Virus record (IMG/VR): IMGVR_UViG_3300017917_001524
Coordinates: 124,001 to 188,000 of that record
Length of the DNA: 64,000 nt
Reading direction: 5' to 3' (one strand)
Origin: a virus
Part shown: in pieces, positions 17,022-26,314 of the stretch
How the letters are laid out: each line of letters opens with the position of its first letter
How positions within the stretch are numbered: position 1 is the stretch's first letter
Notes under the pieces: generated by a model
Told to the model about the DNA's origin: nothing
What the model saw: only the letters and a program-made list of their open reading frames with translations
Databases searched by the model: none
Made by a program: the position numbers and the translations under genes

Positions 17022-18140
17022 ATGATGAAAGCAGATATTGTATGTGGATTACAATGGGGTGATGAAGGTAAGGGTAAAACTGTGAGTTACCTATCATCAG
17101 AACCTAACGATCAAACAAAAATTGTTGTTAGATTTTCAGGTGGACAACAAGCGGGGCATAATGTTAGAGTGAATGATATTACACATGTGCATTCAAATTT
17201 CGGATCTGGAACATTTTTTAATGTTCCAACATATTTCACAGAACATTGCACGATTTATCCAACAACGATTTATAATGAAGAACAAGTCTTAATTGAAAAA
17301 GGGGTTGAACCAAAGTTATATATTCACCCATTGGTAAATGTGACCACACCATACGATGTTGCGTATAACCGATTAACAGAACTTAAAAACAATCATGGTT
17401 CTTGTGGTTTGGGTGTTGGTGCAACAATGAAAAGAAATCGGGAGACCGGATATAAAATATTTGGTGTTGATTTATTTAATCGAGTATTACTATACCAAAA
17501 ATTAGATAACATATTTGATTACTATTTAAATAAGGTAAATTATAATGATCGTCATAAGTATATCTCGATGGTTGATGAAGAAGAAGAAAAGTACTACAAT
17601 TCACTCGAAAATTTAGTTTTTCATGTGAAAGATTATGACTTTTTAAAGATGTTTGATCATATTATATTTGAGGGGTCACAAGGTATTTTATTGGACATGG
17701 ATCATGGGTTATTTCCAAATGTCACATTTGCAAATACGACCACCAAGAATGCAATTGAAATCTGTAAAAAATTAGATATCAATGACATTAATGTATATTA
17801 TGTAACGAGATGTTACCAAACTCGGCATGGTAATGGTTGGATGAGTAATGAAGATAAAATCGATTTACAAAACACTTTCGATGAAATTAACCATTTTAAT
17901 AAATGGCAGAAGAATTTCAGAATCGGTGAAATTGATTATGATTTACTTAATTATTCATTGGATGTTGATAATATTTATTCTTCTGGTTACAATAAAAATT
18001 TGGTTGTAACTTGTTTAGATCAAAGACCTGAATTTCAGTTTGATTATAACAAGATAACAATCGATTTCAAATCAATTTATTTATCACAAAGTTCAACCCC
18101 AAGAATGGATCAAAAAGACGAAAAAACTTATTTACCCTGA
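17022..18140 (+). CDS. purA: Adenylosuccinate synthetase homologue (PurA family)
   Basis: 372 residues. The N-terminal GTP-binding and catalytic loop is GLQWGDEGKGK (about 9-19). It keeps the aspartate after Gly and the later histidine (QQAGHNV), both catalytic in PurA. FEGSQGILLDMDHG matches the PurA motif FEGAQGxxLDIDHG. The normal C-terminus is shorter than the roughly 430-residue cellular enzyme. PurA joins aspartate to IMP. Phage relatives (PurZ) act on dGMP to make 2-aminoadenine precursors, but as I recall they lack this aspartate. Either a PurA-like or a PurZ0-like activity is possible. Confidence 0.85.
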   Translation: MMKADIVCGLQWGDEGKGKTVSYLSSEPNDQTKIVVRFSGGQQAGHNVRVNDITHVHSNFGSGTFFNVPTYFTEHCTIYPTTIYNEEQVLIEKGVEPKLYIHPLVNVTTPYDVAYNRLTELKNNHGSCGLGVGATMKRNRETGYKIFGVDLFNRVLLYQKLDNIFDYYLNKVNYNDRHKYISMVDEEEEKYYNSLENLVFHVKDYDFLKMFDHIIFEGSQGILLDMDHGLFPNVTFANTTTKNAIEICKKLDINDINVYYVTRCYQTRHGNGWMSNEDKIDLQNTFDEINHFNKWQKNFRIGEIDYDLLNYSLDVDNIYSSGYNKNLVVTCLDQRPEFQFDYNKITIDFKSIYLSQSSTPRMDQKDEKTYLP

Positions 18141-18259
18141 CCTCTATAGACAGTTGATTTTCTATCGTGTTTATTATATGATTTTTGAGGTTTACCCTTT
18201 TTTCTTTTACCAAATGTTATTTTTCTTGAATCGTTAGATGAACTCTTACCTTTTGACAT
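18128..18259 (-). CDS. Small basic protein (43 aa)
   Basis: Minus-strand frame from ATG at 18257-18259 to stop at 18128-18130, beginning MSKGKSSSNDSRKITFGKRK and ending in STVYRGQGK. More than a third of the residues are Lys, Arg or Ser. It fills the gap between two plus-strand genes and overlaps the PurA-like stop by 13 bases. A nucleic-acid-binding role would suit the composition but is unproven. Confidence 0.55.
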   Translation of the reverse strand: MSKGKSSSNDSRKITFGKRKKGKPQKSYNKHDRKSTVYRGQGK

Positions 18260-18290
18260 TGTTTTTTAACAATAAATATTCATATTCTTT

Positions 18291-19997
18291 ATGAAAATAC
18301 ATATCGAACAAAAGTTTAATTTTTCAAGTATCACACCATATCGTAATTTTTCTTTGGTGTCAAATAAACCAAAATTATACGATTTGTCTCATAATCAATT
18401 TAAATTAAAAAAGAAAGAAAATTACAAAAGAAAAAATACTAAATATTTTTATGCTGGTACATCATTAGATATTAGTAAAATAGACTCACAAATAGTTAAT
18501 ACTTATCAAGTATCGAAAAGAATTACAACATTTATAACAATAAATGAAAAACACATTAATAGATATAAAAATGATCCGTTTACAAGTATTGTAAATAACT
18601 ATTTTTTTCGATCAATAAAAGAATCGGAGGATAAAATACATATATCCTTAAATAGGTATATTCGAAGTAGGGGGGTGAATGATGTTTTTTTTAAAAAATC
18701 ACAGATTAAAAAAGGTCTTGTTATAAATAAAAAAACTGGTGATTTTTATATTTATGATAATAGTAAAATCATAAAAAATACATTTAAAAGTTTATATCAT
18801 ACATTAAAATTACTTTTTTGGTATGATAGATATGATTTTCTAACTGAAACAACAAATTATAAACTTGAAAAATTTTTTTTTACTAATGTTAGAGAAAAAT
18901 TTAAAACAAGTTTTAATAATGTTGAATTTATAAATGCGTTTGAAAACATAGTGGGAATAAAAAAATCCGATAATGTTGAAAATATTTTTGATCAAATAAT
19001 TAAAAATTTCATTGAAAATAAAAAAATAAAAGTGCCAAATGATTTCAAACATTACCTTATAAATTATTACCCAACAAAAAAATATTTAAAAAATAATGAC
19101 AATAAATTAATTGCATCAGTTTTAGATAAATTTGGAATCAAATCTAAATCACTAATAAAATTATTACATAACACCCCGACATTTAATATTTCGTTGTATT
19201 TAGTGTTATCGAAATACATCGATAAAAATATATTATTAAAAATAAATCATGATATTTTAAAACATTATGAACCAAATTATGATTTTTTTTGGTTTAGTTT
19301 TGATGTTGGTTTAACAAATCAACAACAAAAAAGATTTATTAAAATATTGAACACATATTACGAAAAAATAAAAAATAATTCCGATTCATTTATTATTACG
19401 GAAATCCAGTCATTCATAATATCATATAGTGATCACCTCCGAATGTATTTGAAATTATTAAATACACCATTTGAAGTAAACCTACATGCGGACGATTATG
19501 ACACATATAGGATTGAACATAAATTATTGACAGATAATTTGGTTAAACACCAAAAATCACTTATTATCAATTTAATATTTTCTGATCGGTTTATTCGTAT
19601 GGTTGAACAACCTATAAGGGTGTTACAAAATGATTTATCGATATGTGAATATTATCCCGTAATATTAAAAAATACTGAAGATTATTATTTAGAAGGTAAA
19701 CACATGAGTCATTGTGTATCATCATATATAGATAGGGAAGAATCAATAATTGTATCAATTAGAAAGGGTAATAATTTTGGACATGATAGAGTAACTTGTG
19801 AGTATTTGGTTAAAACAAAACAATTAAAACAAAGTAGACATTTTTACAATAAATCAGTACCAAGTGAGTACCAAGAACCTATTGACATCATATCTAAAAA
19901 GATAAGTGATTATAAAGACGAAATCAATGTCGATAGAAATGAGGAATTTATTTTGTATAATGATTTAGAACCGAAAGAACATTTACATATATTTTAG
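18291..19997 (+). CDS. PcfJ-like protein (copy 1)
   Basis: 568 residues. The C-terminal region (about 465-545) has the PcfJ-type pattern EGKHMSHCVSSYIDREES, then IVSIRKG, then a strand (RVTCEYLVKTKQLKQS) and an Asn-containing end. The remainder is helical, Lys-rich and unassigned. PcfJ domains were first noted on conjugative plasmids and are common in phages. The conserved His-Cys and Arg suggest an enzyme, but the activity is unknown. The next gene is a diverged paralogue. Confidence 0.7.
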   Translation: MKIHIEQKFNFSSITPYRNFSLVSNKPKLYDLSHNQFKLKKKENYKRKNTKYFYAGTSLDISKIDSQIVNTYQVSKRITTFITINEKHINRYKNDPFTSIVNNYFFRSIKESEDKIHISLNRYIRSRGVNDVFFKKSQIKKGLVINKKTGDFYIYDNSKIIKNTFKSLYHTLKLLFWYDRYDFLTETTNYKLEKFFFTNVREKFKTSFNNVEFINAFENIVGIKKSDNVENIFDQIIKNFIENKKIKVPNDFKHYLINYYPTKKYLKNNDNKLIASVLDKFGIKSKSLIKLLHNTPTFNISLYLVLSKYIDKNILLKINHDILKHYEPNYDFFWFSFDVGLTNQQQKRFIKILNTYYEKIKNNSDSFIITEIQSFIISYSDHLRMYLKLLNTPFEVNLHADDYDTYRIEHKLLTDNLVKHQKSLIINLIFSDRFIRMVEQPIRVLQNDLSICEYYPVILKNTEDYYLEGKHMSHCVSSYIDREESIIVSIRKGNNFGHDRVTCEYLVKTKQLKQSRHFYNKSVPSEYQEPIDIISKKISDYKDEINVDRNEEFILYNDLEPKEHLHIF

Positions 19998-20036
19998 ACT
20001 ACAATTTATTAATAAAACCATCTATATTTAATATTG

Positions 20037-21437
20037 ATGGTTTTATTATTTAATTATAAACAAGAAAAGAAAGAAAAATATAGTAATAACAGTTCAAACT
20101 GTGAATTAACATTGTCAAAAGATGTTGATATGTTGATTTTAAAGTTAACATTCAACACATTTTATGTTTTTAATACCGGCGAAATAAAAAACATATTATT
20201 TTTACATACAGTGCAAATATCATTAAAAACTGGTGATATCACTAACACATATCAGATATTAAATAATGGTGTAACAACTAATGTTCGGTTAAAAAATTCA
20301 GAGAAAACAAAAAAAAATGATTTTAATTTTTTAGAACAAACAATACAAAACGGTATTGTTAGGGGTGAAAAAAGATCGGGTTATTGGGGGGTTAAATACA
20401 ATAAGGCGATTCGTGAATTATTTGATGTTTTGTATTTTGAATTTAAACAATATTTTCATACCACATACTATCAAACAAAATATGAACATAATAGTCTTGA
20501 TAAAACATGCTTATTTTATGAGTTATTTGTGGATTTTTATTTAGAAAAAAAGAAGATAAGGGCGAACAATAATGTTTATACCCACATACAGAAAAATCCA
20601 CCAAAACAAAAGTGGTTGAAAAAAAATGATTTTAAATATATCCCATCAATACTTGATGAACATGGTATTAAATGTAAATATTTCGTATCAAAACTAAATT
20701 CTGAACCAACTTCAATTTATGTTAAAAATCTAAGTTATTTGTGTGGTTTGTTTGGTGAAAATTATGTCGAGTATATTAAAAATTTTTCATGGAAATCACA
20801 TTGTTATGTACAAACAAATGTCAATAATGGACATAAATTAAAAACTGAAGAAGAAAAAAAATGTTTAATACGTTTGGCGAAGAAATGGGAGGAGTCTAGA
20901 ATATATTCAGATTCACTATTATCAGCAATAAATAAGTTATTAACATTAAGAGTCGAGTTAGAAAATCTTGGATATAAATTAAAGTTTAATGCTAAAACTG
21001 ATGTTGAGTATGATAATTTATTATTGACTTGGTTATCATATAAAGCACACCAAAAAAGAGGTTTTAAATATCGTTATGTTATTGATCAAGAGTTAAAAAA
21101 CGATATTGAAACACCATTTGTTATCGAGGATTCAACCTATACACCAAAGATTTTATTATCTGAAGACGATTTTATGATTGAAGGTATGATAATGAAAAAT
21201 TGTATGGGTAAACAATTTATACATGGGTCAATATATTTGTATATCGCATTAGTTGTTAATAATAAAAAAAGAGTTAATTTACAATATAGAAAGGGACAAC
21301 TAACACAATCATATGGTAAAGCTAATACACTAATACCAAATAATTATTTACCCGCAATTAATTTCTTATCAGAAAAATTTGAAAAACATGAAAACATCAT
21401 AATAAAAAAAGAATCTTACGATCATATAAAAAAATGA
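20037..21437 (+). CDS. PcfJ-like protein (copy 2)
   Basis: 466 residues from ATG 20037. It shares with the previous protein the order WLKKNDFKYIPSILDEHGIK (compare YLKNNDNKLIASVLDKFGIK), then an all-helical middle and a C-terminal PcfJ pattern MIEGMIMKNCMGKQF..LYIALV..RVNLQYRKGQLTQS. The His of the HC motif is replaced by Asn (KNCM). The two genes are therefore tandem, strongly diverged duplicates. Confidence 0.65.
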   Translation: MVLLFNYKQEKKEKYSNNSSNCELTLSKDVDMLILKLTFNTFYVFNTGEIKNILFLHTVQISLKTGDITNTYQILNNGVTTNVRLKNSEKTKKNDFNFLEQTIQNGIVRGEKRSGYWGVKYNKAIRELFDVLYFEFKQYFHTTYYQTKYEHNSLDKTCLFYELFVDFYLEKKKIRANNNVYTHIQKNPPKQKWLKKNDFKYIPSILDEHGIKCKYFVSKLNSEPTSIYVKNLSYLCGLFGENYVEYIKNFSWKSHCYVQTNVNNGHKLKTEEEKKCLIRLAKKWEESRIYSDSLLSAINKLLTLRVELENLGYKLKFNAKTDVEYDNLLLTWLSYKAHQKRGFKYRYVIDQELKNDIETPFVIEDSTYTPKILLSEDDFMIEGMIMKNCMGKQFIHGSIYLYIALVVNNKKRVNLQYRKGQLTQSYGKANTLIPNNYLPAINFLSEKFEKHENIIIKKESYDHIKK

Positions 21438-21475
21438 GGTCGTAATTTTGTTTTTTGGTCATTATTTATTATTTT

Positions 21476-21592
21476 ATGAATATGAAAACAGCAATATTAA
21501 CAACATTTGTTATTGTCTTTTTAGTTTTGATTGGTTTGATTGTAAAAAGTATATCAAAACCAAATGACACTAACGTAGATGAAAACAACTAA
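21476..21592 (+). CDS. Single-helix membrane peptide (38 aa)
   Basis: ATG 21476 to TAA 21590-21592 encodes MNMKTAILTTFVIVFLVLIG onward: one N-terminal hydrophobic helix and an acidic tail (DTNVDENN). It is the only frame filling the 160-base gap between larger genes. Its topology suits a membrane-anchored or secreted lipoprotein-like peptide, though no lipobox is present. Confidence 0.45.
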   Translation: MNMKTAILTTFVIVFLVLIGLIVKSISKPNDTNVDENN

Positions 21593-21603
21593 AAAAAATT
21601 AAA

Positions 21604-21807
21604 ATGTTTGAAGAATTTTTATTACCTGGCGACCTTTCACGTCGTGAATTAATTGATGTACAAAAAACTGTTAAAAAACGTTTAAGAAAACGATCTTCAG
21701 TTAGTGAAATCTTATTTTTAGAAGCTACAGACAAACTCCAAGAAAATTGGGCTCGTTTGTCAAGTGAAGATGAGAGGAAAATAATTGAAATTTGCAGTAA
21801 GTTCTGA
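21604..21807 (+). CDS. Unidentified small protein
   Basis: 67 residues, helical and charged (RRELIDVQKTVKKRLRKRSS). Overlaps the metallopeptidase-like gene by one base, so the two are probably coupled. Not recognised. Confidence 0.6.
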   Translation: MFEEFLLPGDLSRRELIDVQKTVKKRLRKRSSVSEILFLEATDKLQENWARLSSEDERKIIEICSKF

Positions 21808-22472
21808 TGAAAAGAAATTTAGTAAAATATAAATTAATTGAAATTCTTCCGAGAATATTTGCAGTTGTGGTGAAAGATCATTATGAACGTGCAATGTTAT
21901 TCTGTAGATTTCAAGAATTTTATGAGTCCCCCTATAATGAAATTAGGGGGAAATTTTTTACGTTAGAAGAGTTCATGTCATTATATCGTAAAAAAAATAA
22001 AACTAACCTTTTTTATTATCCTACTGATTGGGCTGGTTATAATTTACCTTCAGATGTAATATATCATGCATTTGATACATTTGGGTTATCGTTGAATTCG
22101 TATGATATCATATTAAAAGATATTGTATATGAATGTGAAAAAATGGTTGGTAATAATTTTTATTTAATTGGGGTTGATAAAATTGTTTCACAAACAATGG
22201 ATCATGAAATTGCACATGGATTATATTATACCAATAAAAATTATAAACTTGAATGTGATAAATTGGTTAAATTAATTCCTAATAAGACATTTCTTGAAAT
22301 CAAAAAAAGGTTACTTGATATAGGTTATCATAGATCAAATAAAATCATTTATGATGAAATTCAAGCATTTTTATCGACTTCAAAATATTTTAACACACCC
22401 AATAGAAATGAATTTGTGTTAAATTTTAAAAAATACAAAAAAGATGGAAAAAGTAATATTTTTAGACATTGA
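21807..22472 (+). CDS. Putative zinc metallopeptidase (HExxH)
   Basis: 221 residues. HEIAHG at 133-138 followed by LYYTN is a zinc-binding HExxHG motif, and DEIQAFLST about 45 residues later could supply the third ligand. The N-terminal region is unassigned. No signal peptide, so it acts inside the cell or virion. It overlaps the following phosphatase gene by 29 bases. Peptidase activity is inferred from the motif; a non-peptidase role is possible. Confidence 0.65.
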   Translation: MKRNLVKYKLIEILPRIFAVVVKDHYERAMLFCRFQEFYESPYNEIRGKFFTLEEFMSLYRKKNKTNLFYYPTDWAGYNLPSDVIYHAFDTFGLSLNSYDIILKDIVYECEKMVGNNFYLIGVDKIVSQTMDHEIAHGLYYTNKNYKLECDKLVKLIPNKTFLEIKKRLLDIGYHRSNKIIYDEIQAFLSTSKYFNTPNRNEFVLNFKKYKKDGKSNIFRH

Positions 22473-22944
22473 TGGTGTTTTGGCCACGACTGAAGAATTT
22501 TACATGAGTAGAAATTATCGTGACTATAATTCCACTGCAAGGAGATTATCGATACCATATCCTTTTAATCAGGGTTGTGTGCAAATATTTAATGAAATTT
22601 TAGAAAAAACAGGTGCAGAAATTGTGTTGTCATCTGATTGGAGATTATATTGGGATATTGGTGATTTGGATGAAATTTTTAAGTTTAACTTGGTTAGTAA
22701 ATCACCAAAAACATGTACATTAAGAAATAAACGAAAATTAAGTTCATCACATGAAGATGATAGGTCATGGCAAATATCACAATATCTTGAAAAACATAGT
22801 GGGAAAATAAAATCATGGGTTGCAATTGATGATTTAAGGTTATTGGGGTTAAATGAAAATTTTGTTTTAACCAATATCAATGAAGGATTAAAAGAAATTG
22901 GTATAAAAGAACGAATTATTGATATTCTAAATAAGAATGATTAA
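22444..22944 (+). CDS. HAD-superfamily hydrolase
   Basis: 166 residues. VIFLDIDGVLATTEEF (nucleophile Asp 7, acid Asp 9) is HAD motif I, AEIVLSSDWR is motif II and WVAIDDLRLLGL is motif IV. The short cap-less build resembles the HAD domain of Swiss-army-knife RNA-repair proteins (SAK_HAD), as does the second HAD gene at 39485. Phosphatase of a nucleotide or RNA end is likely. Confidence 0.75.
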   Translation: MEKVIFLDIDGVLATTEEFYMSRNYRDYNSTARRLSIPYPFNQGCVQIFNEILEKTGAEIVLSSDWRLYWDIGDLDEIFKFNLVSKSPKTCTLRNKRKLSSSHEDDRSWQISQYLEKHSGKIKSWVAIDDLRLLGLNENFVLTNINEGLKEIGIKERIIDILNKND

Positions 22945-22964
22945 TATGTTTACCCCATACGAGA

Positions 22965-22972
22965 TATTTATA
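22965..22972 (+). promoter_or_regulatory. TATTTATA late-type promoter motif
   Basis: TATTTATA 13 bases before the ATG of the M15 hydrolase gene. The distance is shorter than the usual 22, so the transcript would be nearly leaderless. Confidence 0.35.
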
Positions 22973-22977
22973 AACGT

Positions 22978-24261
22978 ATGAAAAAGTCATTAACTGAAGA
23001 AATTAAAAGAATACAAAATCTTTTATATACAATTACAGAACAAGAAAAAGATCTAAATATTAAGGTTAAAGATGACCCTAAAACAGCTGATTATGTGTCA
23101 TCTGATTTAGATGAGTTTTATTCTAATTTAAAAACGGCGGCAGAAACCGGCGGATTATCACAACAAAGTAGGAAAACCATGACCTTCCAAAAGGGGGTCG
23201 AATCGATGCAGATAGGGTTGATATTATTGGGTTATCAATTACCAAAACATGGTGTTGATGGTCTATTTGGACCTGAAACAGCAAATGCCGTTAAAGAATT
23301 TAAAAACGACTTTTTAAATAAACTAAATGAAAGCTCTTCAAAGTTGAGATCAACGATTAATCAGTTGGGATATGATGAAAAGGGTGGAGAAATAAGTAGT
23401 GGTGGGGAAATTACCGATGAAATTAGTCAAATAACTAGTGACATTCTTTCCGATTTTAAAAAGATTAAACCTGATGTAAAAGTAGTTGTAACTGCAGGGA
23501 ACGATAAATATCATAAAAAATTAGGGTACAATAGTAAACATAAGACAGGAAATGCTATTGATGTTGTTCTCCAACCATATAATACTGAAAATGCAAAAGC
23601 GTTTATTGGGATTTTAAACAAGTATAAGACAACAAATCCAAAGTTTAGTTATATTGATGAATATACCAATCCATCAAAGTCATCTACAGGTGGACATTTC
23701 CATTTGGAGTTTGGTGGTAATTCAAATGTTGACACAACGATAAAAACTAAAACTTTTGAAACCGCAACTCCTGAAATGTTAGAAATCTTAATATCGGAGT
23801 TAAAAAAACGAAATATAACATCAAACGATATTACAAAATACATAGATAAATTTGACATGACTGATTTGACAAATCAAAATTATTATGTAAAACTATTGGA
23901 AAATATCGGGGCACCAGTTTCTGAAGAAAATTTGAAATTTTTGTACGCTTGGAGACAAGCAGAAGGAAAAGGTGGTAAATTCAACCCATTTAACACAACA
24001 CAACCAATGCCAGGGGCGGTAACCATCAATTCACATGGTGTTAAAAGTTACCAAACATTAGAAGATGGGATGGTAGCAACCATTAAAACATTAAAAAACG
24101 GTAAATATAACTGTATTATTGATGGTTTGTTGAATGATATTGGTGCAGATAATATTGCAAAATGTCAATCATTAAAAACTTGGGGTACAGGTGATTTAGT
24201 GGTTAAAGTTTTATCAGGATACAATAAAGGAAGTAAACCAAAAGTGTCACCATTGGCATAA
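22978..24261 (+). CDS. Modular peptidoglycan hydrolase (PG-binding + M15 peptidase-like)
   Basis: 427 residues. The N-terminal leader EEIKRIQNLLYTITEQ is followed by a peptidoglycan-binding repeat (MQIGLILLGYQLPKHGVDGL, about 75-100). Then comes an M15-type peptidase domain with SKHKTGNAID (about 186-195) and GGHFHLEF (about 237-244), the zinc-ligand pattern of D-Ala-D-Ala peptidases. The C-terminal part (YAWRQAEGKGGKFNPFNTT, DGMVATIKTLKNGKY) resembles a domain common in phage virion-associated lysins. It is likely carried in the particle for entry rather than being the lysis endolysin. The leader fits a proteolytically removed propeptide. Confidence 0.8.
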   Translation: MKKSLTEEIKRIQNLLYTITEQEKDLNIKVKDDPKTADYVSSDLDEFYSNLKTAAETGGLSQQSRKTMTFQKGVESMQIGLILLGYQLPKHGVDGLFGPETANAVKEFKNDFLNKLNESSSKLRSTINQLGYDEKGGEISSGGEITDEISQITSDILSDFKKIKPDVKVVVTAGNDKYHKKLGYNSKHKTGNAIDVVLQPYNTENAKAFIGILNKYKTTNPKFSYIDEYTNPSKSSTGGHFHLEFGGNSNVDTTIKTKTFETATPEMLEILISELKKRNITSNDITKYIDKFDMTDLTNQNYYVKLLENIGAPVSEENLKFLYAWRQAEGKGGKFNPFNTTQPMPGAVTINSHGVKSYQTLEDGMVATIKTLKNGKYNCIIDGLLNDIGADNIAKCQSLKTWGTGDLVVKVLSGYNKGSKPKVSPLA

Positions 24262-24281
24262 TTTTTTTAAGGTTTATTTAC

Positions 24282-24289
24282 TATTTATA
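24282..24289 (+). promoter_or_regulatory. TATTTATA late-type promoter motif
   Basis: TATTTATA 31 bases before ATG 24313, in the gap after the M15 gene. Confidence 0.35.
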
Positions 24290-24312
24290 GGTAATATAAT
24301 AAATAATTTAAT

Positions 24313-25593
24313 ATGAAATTTTCGAAGAATACATTATTATCAATAATGGAGCAAGTTAACACACAAGATGTTGATGAAATGGCCAGAAGGGCGAAGGGAA
24401 CAAGAAAACGTAAAGAAGGTGATCCACCACCAAAATTTGAACCCGGTTGGAAAGAAAATAACCCAACACCTATTGGTGGTGAGGGTGTACCTGATTATTG
24501 GATAGTTAACCCTAATCAGGTTGAGGGTGAAAGTGTGATATTTGTACCTGTTACATGTAATGAAATTGAAAAATATGTTAACGATAATAAAGAGTGGTTA
24601 GATTCATTGGGTATTTTACACGAAATAACTGAATCACCACAAGTTATATATTGTGAAAACAGTTTACCAAAAACACATAGAGTTGCTGAAAAAATATTTG
24701 CTGGTGGGTATAAACCAACTGGTGAATCAATACCTGTAGGTGAAAGAATTAAAAGATACAGTAATCGTAAAAAAGGTGAAGGGTTTTATGACATAATATA
24801 TAACCAATTAGAGGTTGGTGATTTTGCAAAATATTTGAGTTATTGTAGTATTCCACCAATCATAAATGATATCAAACATCGAGATCGTTATTCTGATGCT
24901 GAAATCACTAATGATAATGTGATATTTAAAATGATTAGTTTTGATAAATACGCATCATTAAAAGATTTCTTGAAAAAAGTGGTTGAAAACATTAGACCAA
25001 TTGCTAATTTTAATATTCCTGAAGAAAATAAATCAACATATGATAGTGGTGATTATCTAGCACGATTATTTAATAGAATTAGAAAGAATTGGGATCCAGA
25101 AAGAAAAACCGATAAAGATTTCTTTGGATATACTGAAGCATATAAACTTAAAAGAATTGGATATGAAGAAAATGATATAGATGTGATGTCATCAAATTAT
25201 TTTGAATTAAAGGGTAAATTATCGAGAAACCAAAATGAATTTATATGGTCAATTTTTATGGATGTTAAATTCGGTAAAAAACTGAAAGAAGATAGAAGAG
25301 TGTCTAGATTGACATCAGATAAAGCAATTAGATCACAAATTATTGTCGTTTTGGAACCAGAAGAAATTGAACGATTTAGTGATACCCACACAATTATGGA
25401 TAACATCAATATTAAACAAGGTTTATTTGAAGTTATTAGTTCATTTAAAGAAAAAGTAAAAACTGAAATAACTCCACAGGATGCACTACGTTTAGGTAGA
25501 ATGACATACGCAAATACAACAAGAGATGATGAACAGATAAATGAAGAACGTTATTTCAAAAAAATAATAACAAATTTACTACAAAAAAAATAA
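24313..25593 (+). CDS. Leader-bearing virion-type protein, unidentified
   Basis: 426 residues. It begins MKFSKNTLLSIMEQVNTQ, an amphipathic leader ending in I-M-E-Q as in other presumed virion proteins here. A basic Pro-rich stretch follows (RRAKGTRKRKEGDPPPKF). The rest is mixed alpha/beta with no recognised domain. It has its own TATTTATA motif and terminator, so it is an independent late gene. A capsid internal or injected protein is an inference. Confidence 0.65.
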   Translation: MKFSKNTLLSIMEQVNTQDVDEMARRAKGTRKRKEGDPPPKFEPGWKENNPTPIGGEGVPDYWIVNPNQVEGESVIFVPVTCNEIEKYVNDNKEWLDSLGILHEITESPQVIYCENSLPKTHRVAEKIFAGGYKPTGESIPVGERIKRYSNRKKGEGFYDIIYNQLEVGDFAKYLSYCSIPPIINDIKHRDRYSDAEITNDNVIFKMISFDKYASLKDFLKKVVENIRPIANFNIPEENKSTYDSGDYLARLFNRIRKNWDPERKTDKDFFGYTEAYKLKRIGYEENDIDVMSSNYFELKGKLSRNQNEFIWSIFMDVKFGKKLKEDRRVSRLTSDKAIRSQIIVVLEPEEIERFSDTHTIMDNINIKQGLFEVISSFKEKVKTEITPQDALRLGRMTYANTTRDDEQINEERYFKKIITNLLQKK

Positions 25594-25594
25594 T

Positions 25595-25625
25595 AAAAAA
25601 AACCTCAAATTTTGAGGTTTTTTTT
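25595..25625 (+). terminator. Intrinsic terminator
   Basis: A-run, CCTCA-AATTT-TGAGG hairpin and eight T residues directly after the stop at 25593. Confidence 0.8.
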
Positions 25626-25638
25626 ATATATTTGCGTC

Positions 25639-26274
25639 ATGGAAATTCATAATCATAGTAATATTTGGGTAACATCAGATACACATTACAATCACCAAAA
25701 CATTTGTCGTGGTGTCACAAAATGGAGATTATCCGATGGGTCAATACCTATTAACCAAACACGACCATTCAACGATTTAAATGAAATGAATGAAACCATT
25801 ATTAAAAATATTAATGATAATGTGGGTCAAGACGATATTTTAATTCATTTGGGTGATTGGAGTTTCGGAGGATTTGAAAAAATTCGTGAATTTTGGGATA
25901 GGTTAGTATGTAAGAATATTCATTTAGTTTTAGGGAATCACGATACACACATTCAAAACAATCGTCAAGGTGTTAAAGGATTATTTAAAAGTGTTTCACA
26001 TTATCATGAATTAAGTCTTCGTGGTGAAAGATTTGTCTTAATGCATTACCCTATCACATCGTGGAATGGGTTGAGAAAAGGTATAATACATTTACATGGT
26101 CATTGTCATTTACCAAACAATAAAAAGATTAGTGGTGGTCGCAGAATAGATGTGGGGATGGATGGTAACCCTGAATTTCGACCATATAATTTGTTTGAGG
26201 AAATTGTACCTATCATGAAATCGATCCCTGTTGGGTCTGAAATGGGTCAAGACGACCATCACAATAAAAATTAA
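25639..26274 (+). CDS. Calcineurin-like metallophosphoesterase
   Basis: 211 residues from ATG 25639; an upstream start exists but lies inside the terminator. The metal motifs are in order: SDTHYNH, HLGDWSFGG, LGNHDTH, LMHYP and HGHCH. It cleaves phosphoester bonds with two metal ions; the substrate may be nucleic acid, cyclic nucleotide or a nucleotide signal. A TATATTTG promoter element ends 4 bases before the ATG, suggesting a leaderless transcript. Confidence 0.88.
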   Translation: MEIHNHSNIWVTSDTHYNHQNICRGVTKWRLSDGSIPINQTRPFNDLNEMNETIIKNINDNVGQDDILIHLGDWSFGGFEKIREFWDRLVCKNIHLVLGNHDTHIQNNRQGVKGLFKSVSHYHELSLRGERFVLMHYPITSWNGLRKGIIHLHGHCHLPNNKKISGGRRIDVGMDGNPEFRPYNLFEEIVPIMKSIPVGSEMGQDDHHNKN

Positions 26275-26293
26275 TTTTTTTACTTATTATCAA

Positions 26294-26301
26294 TATTTAT
26301 T
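26294..26301 (+). promoter_or_regulatory. TATTTATT late-type promoter motif
   Basis: TATTTATT 21 bases before ATG 26315. Confidence 0.4.
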
Positions 26302-26314
26302 ATAAAAGAATATT

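Noticed and set aside
17022-18140. Evidence for a 2-aminoadenine (Z) genome
   Set aside because: The homologue keeps the catalytic Asp, and no DatZ-type hydrolase or DpoZ polymerase is visible; listed only as an open question.
19997-20036. Hairpin AAAACCATC..GATGGTTTT as a terminator
   Set aside because: The right arm is the start of the next gene and no T-run follows outside coding sequence, so terminator function is doubtful.
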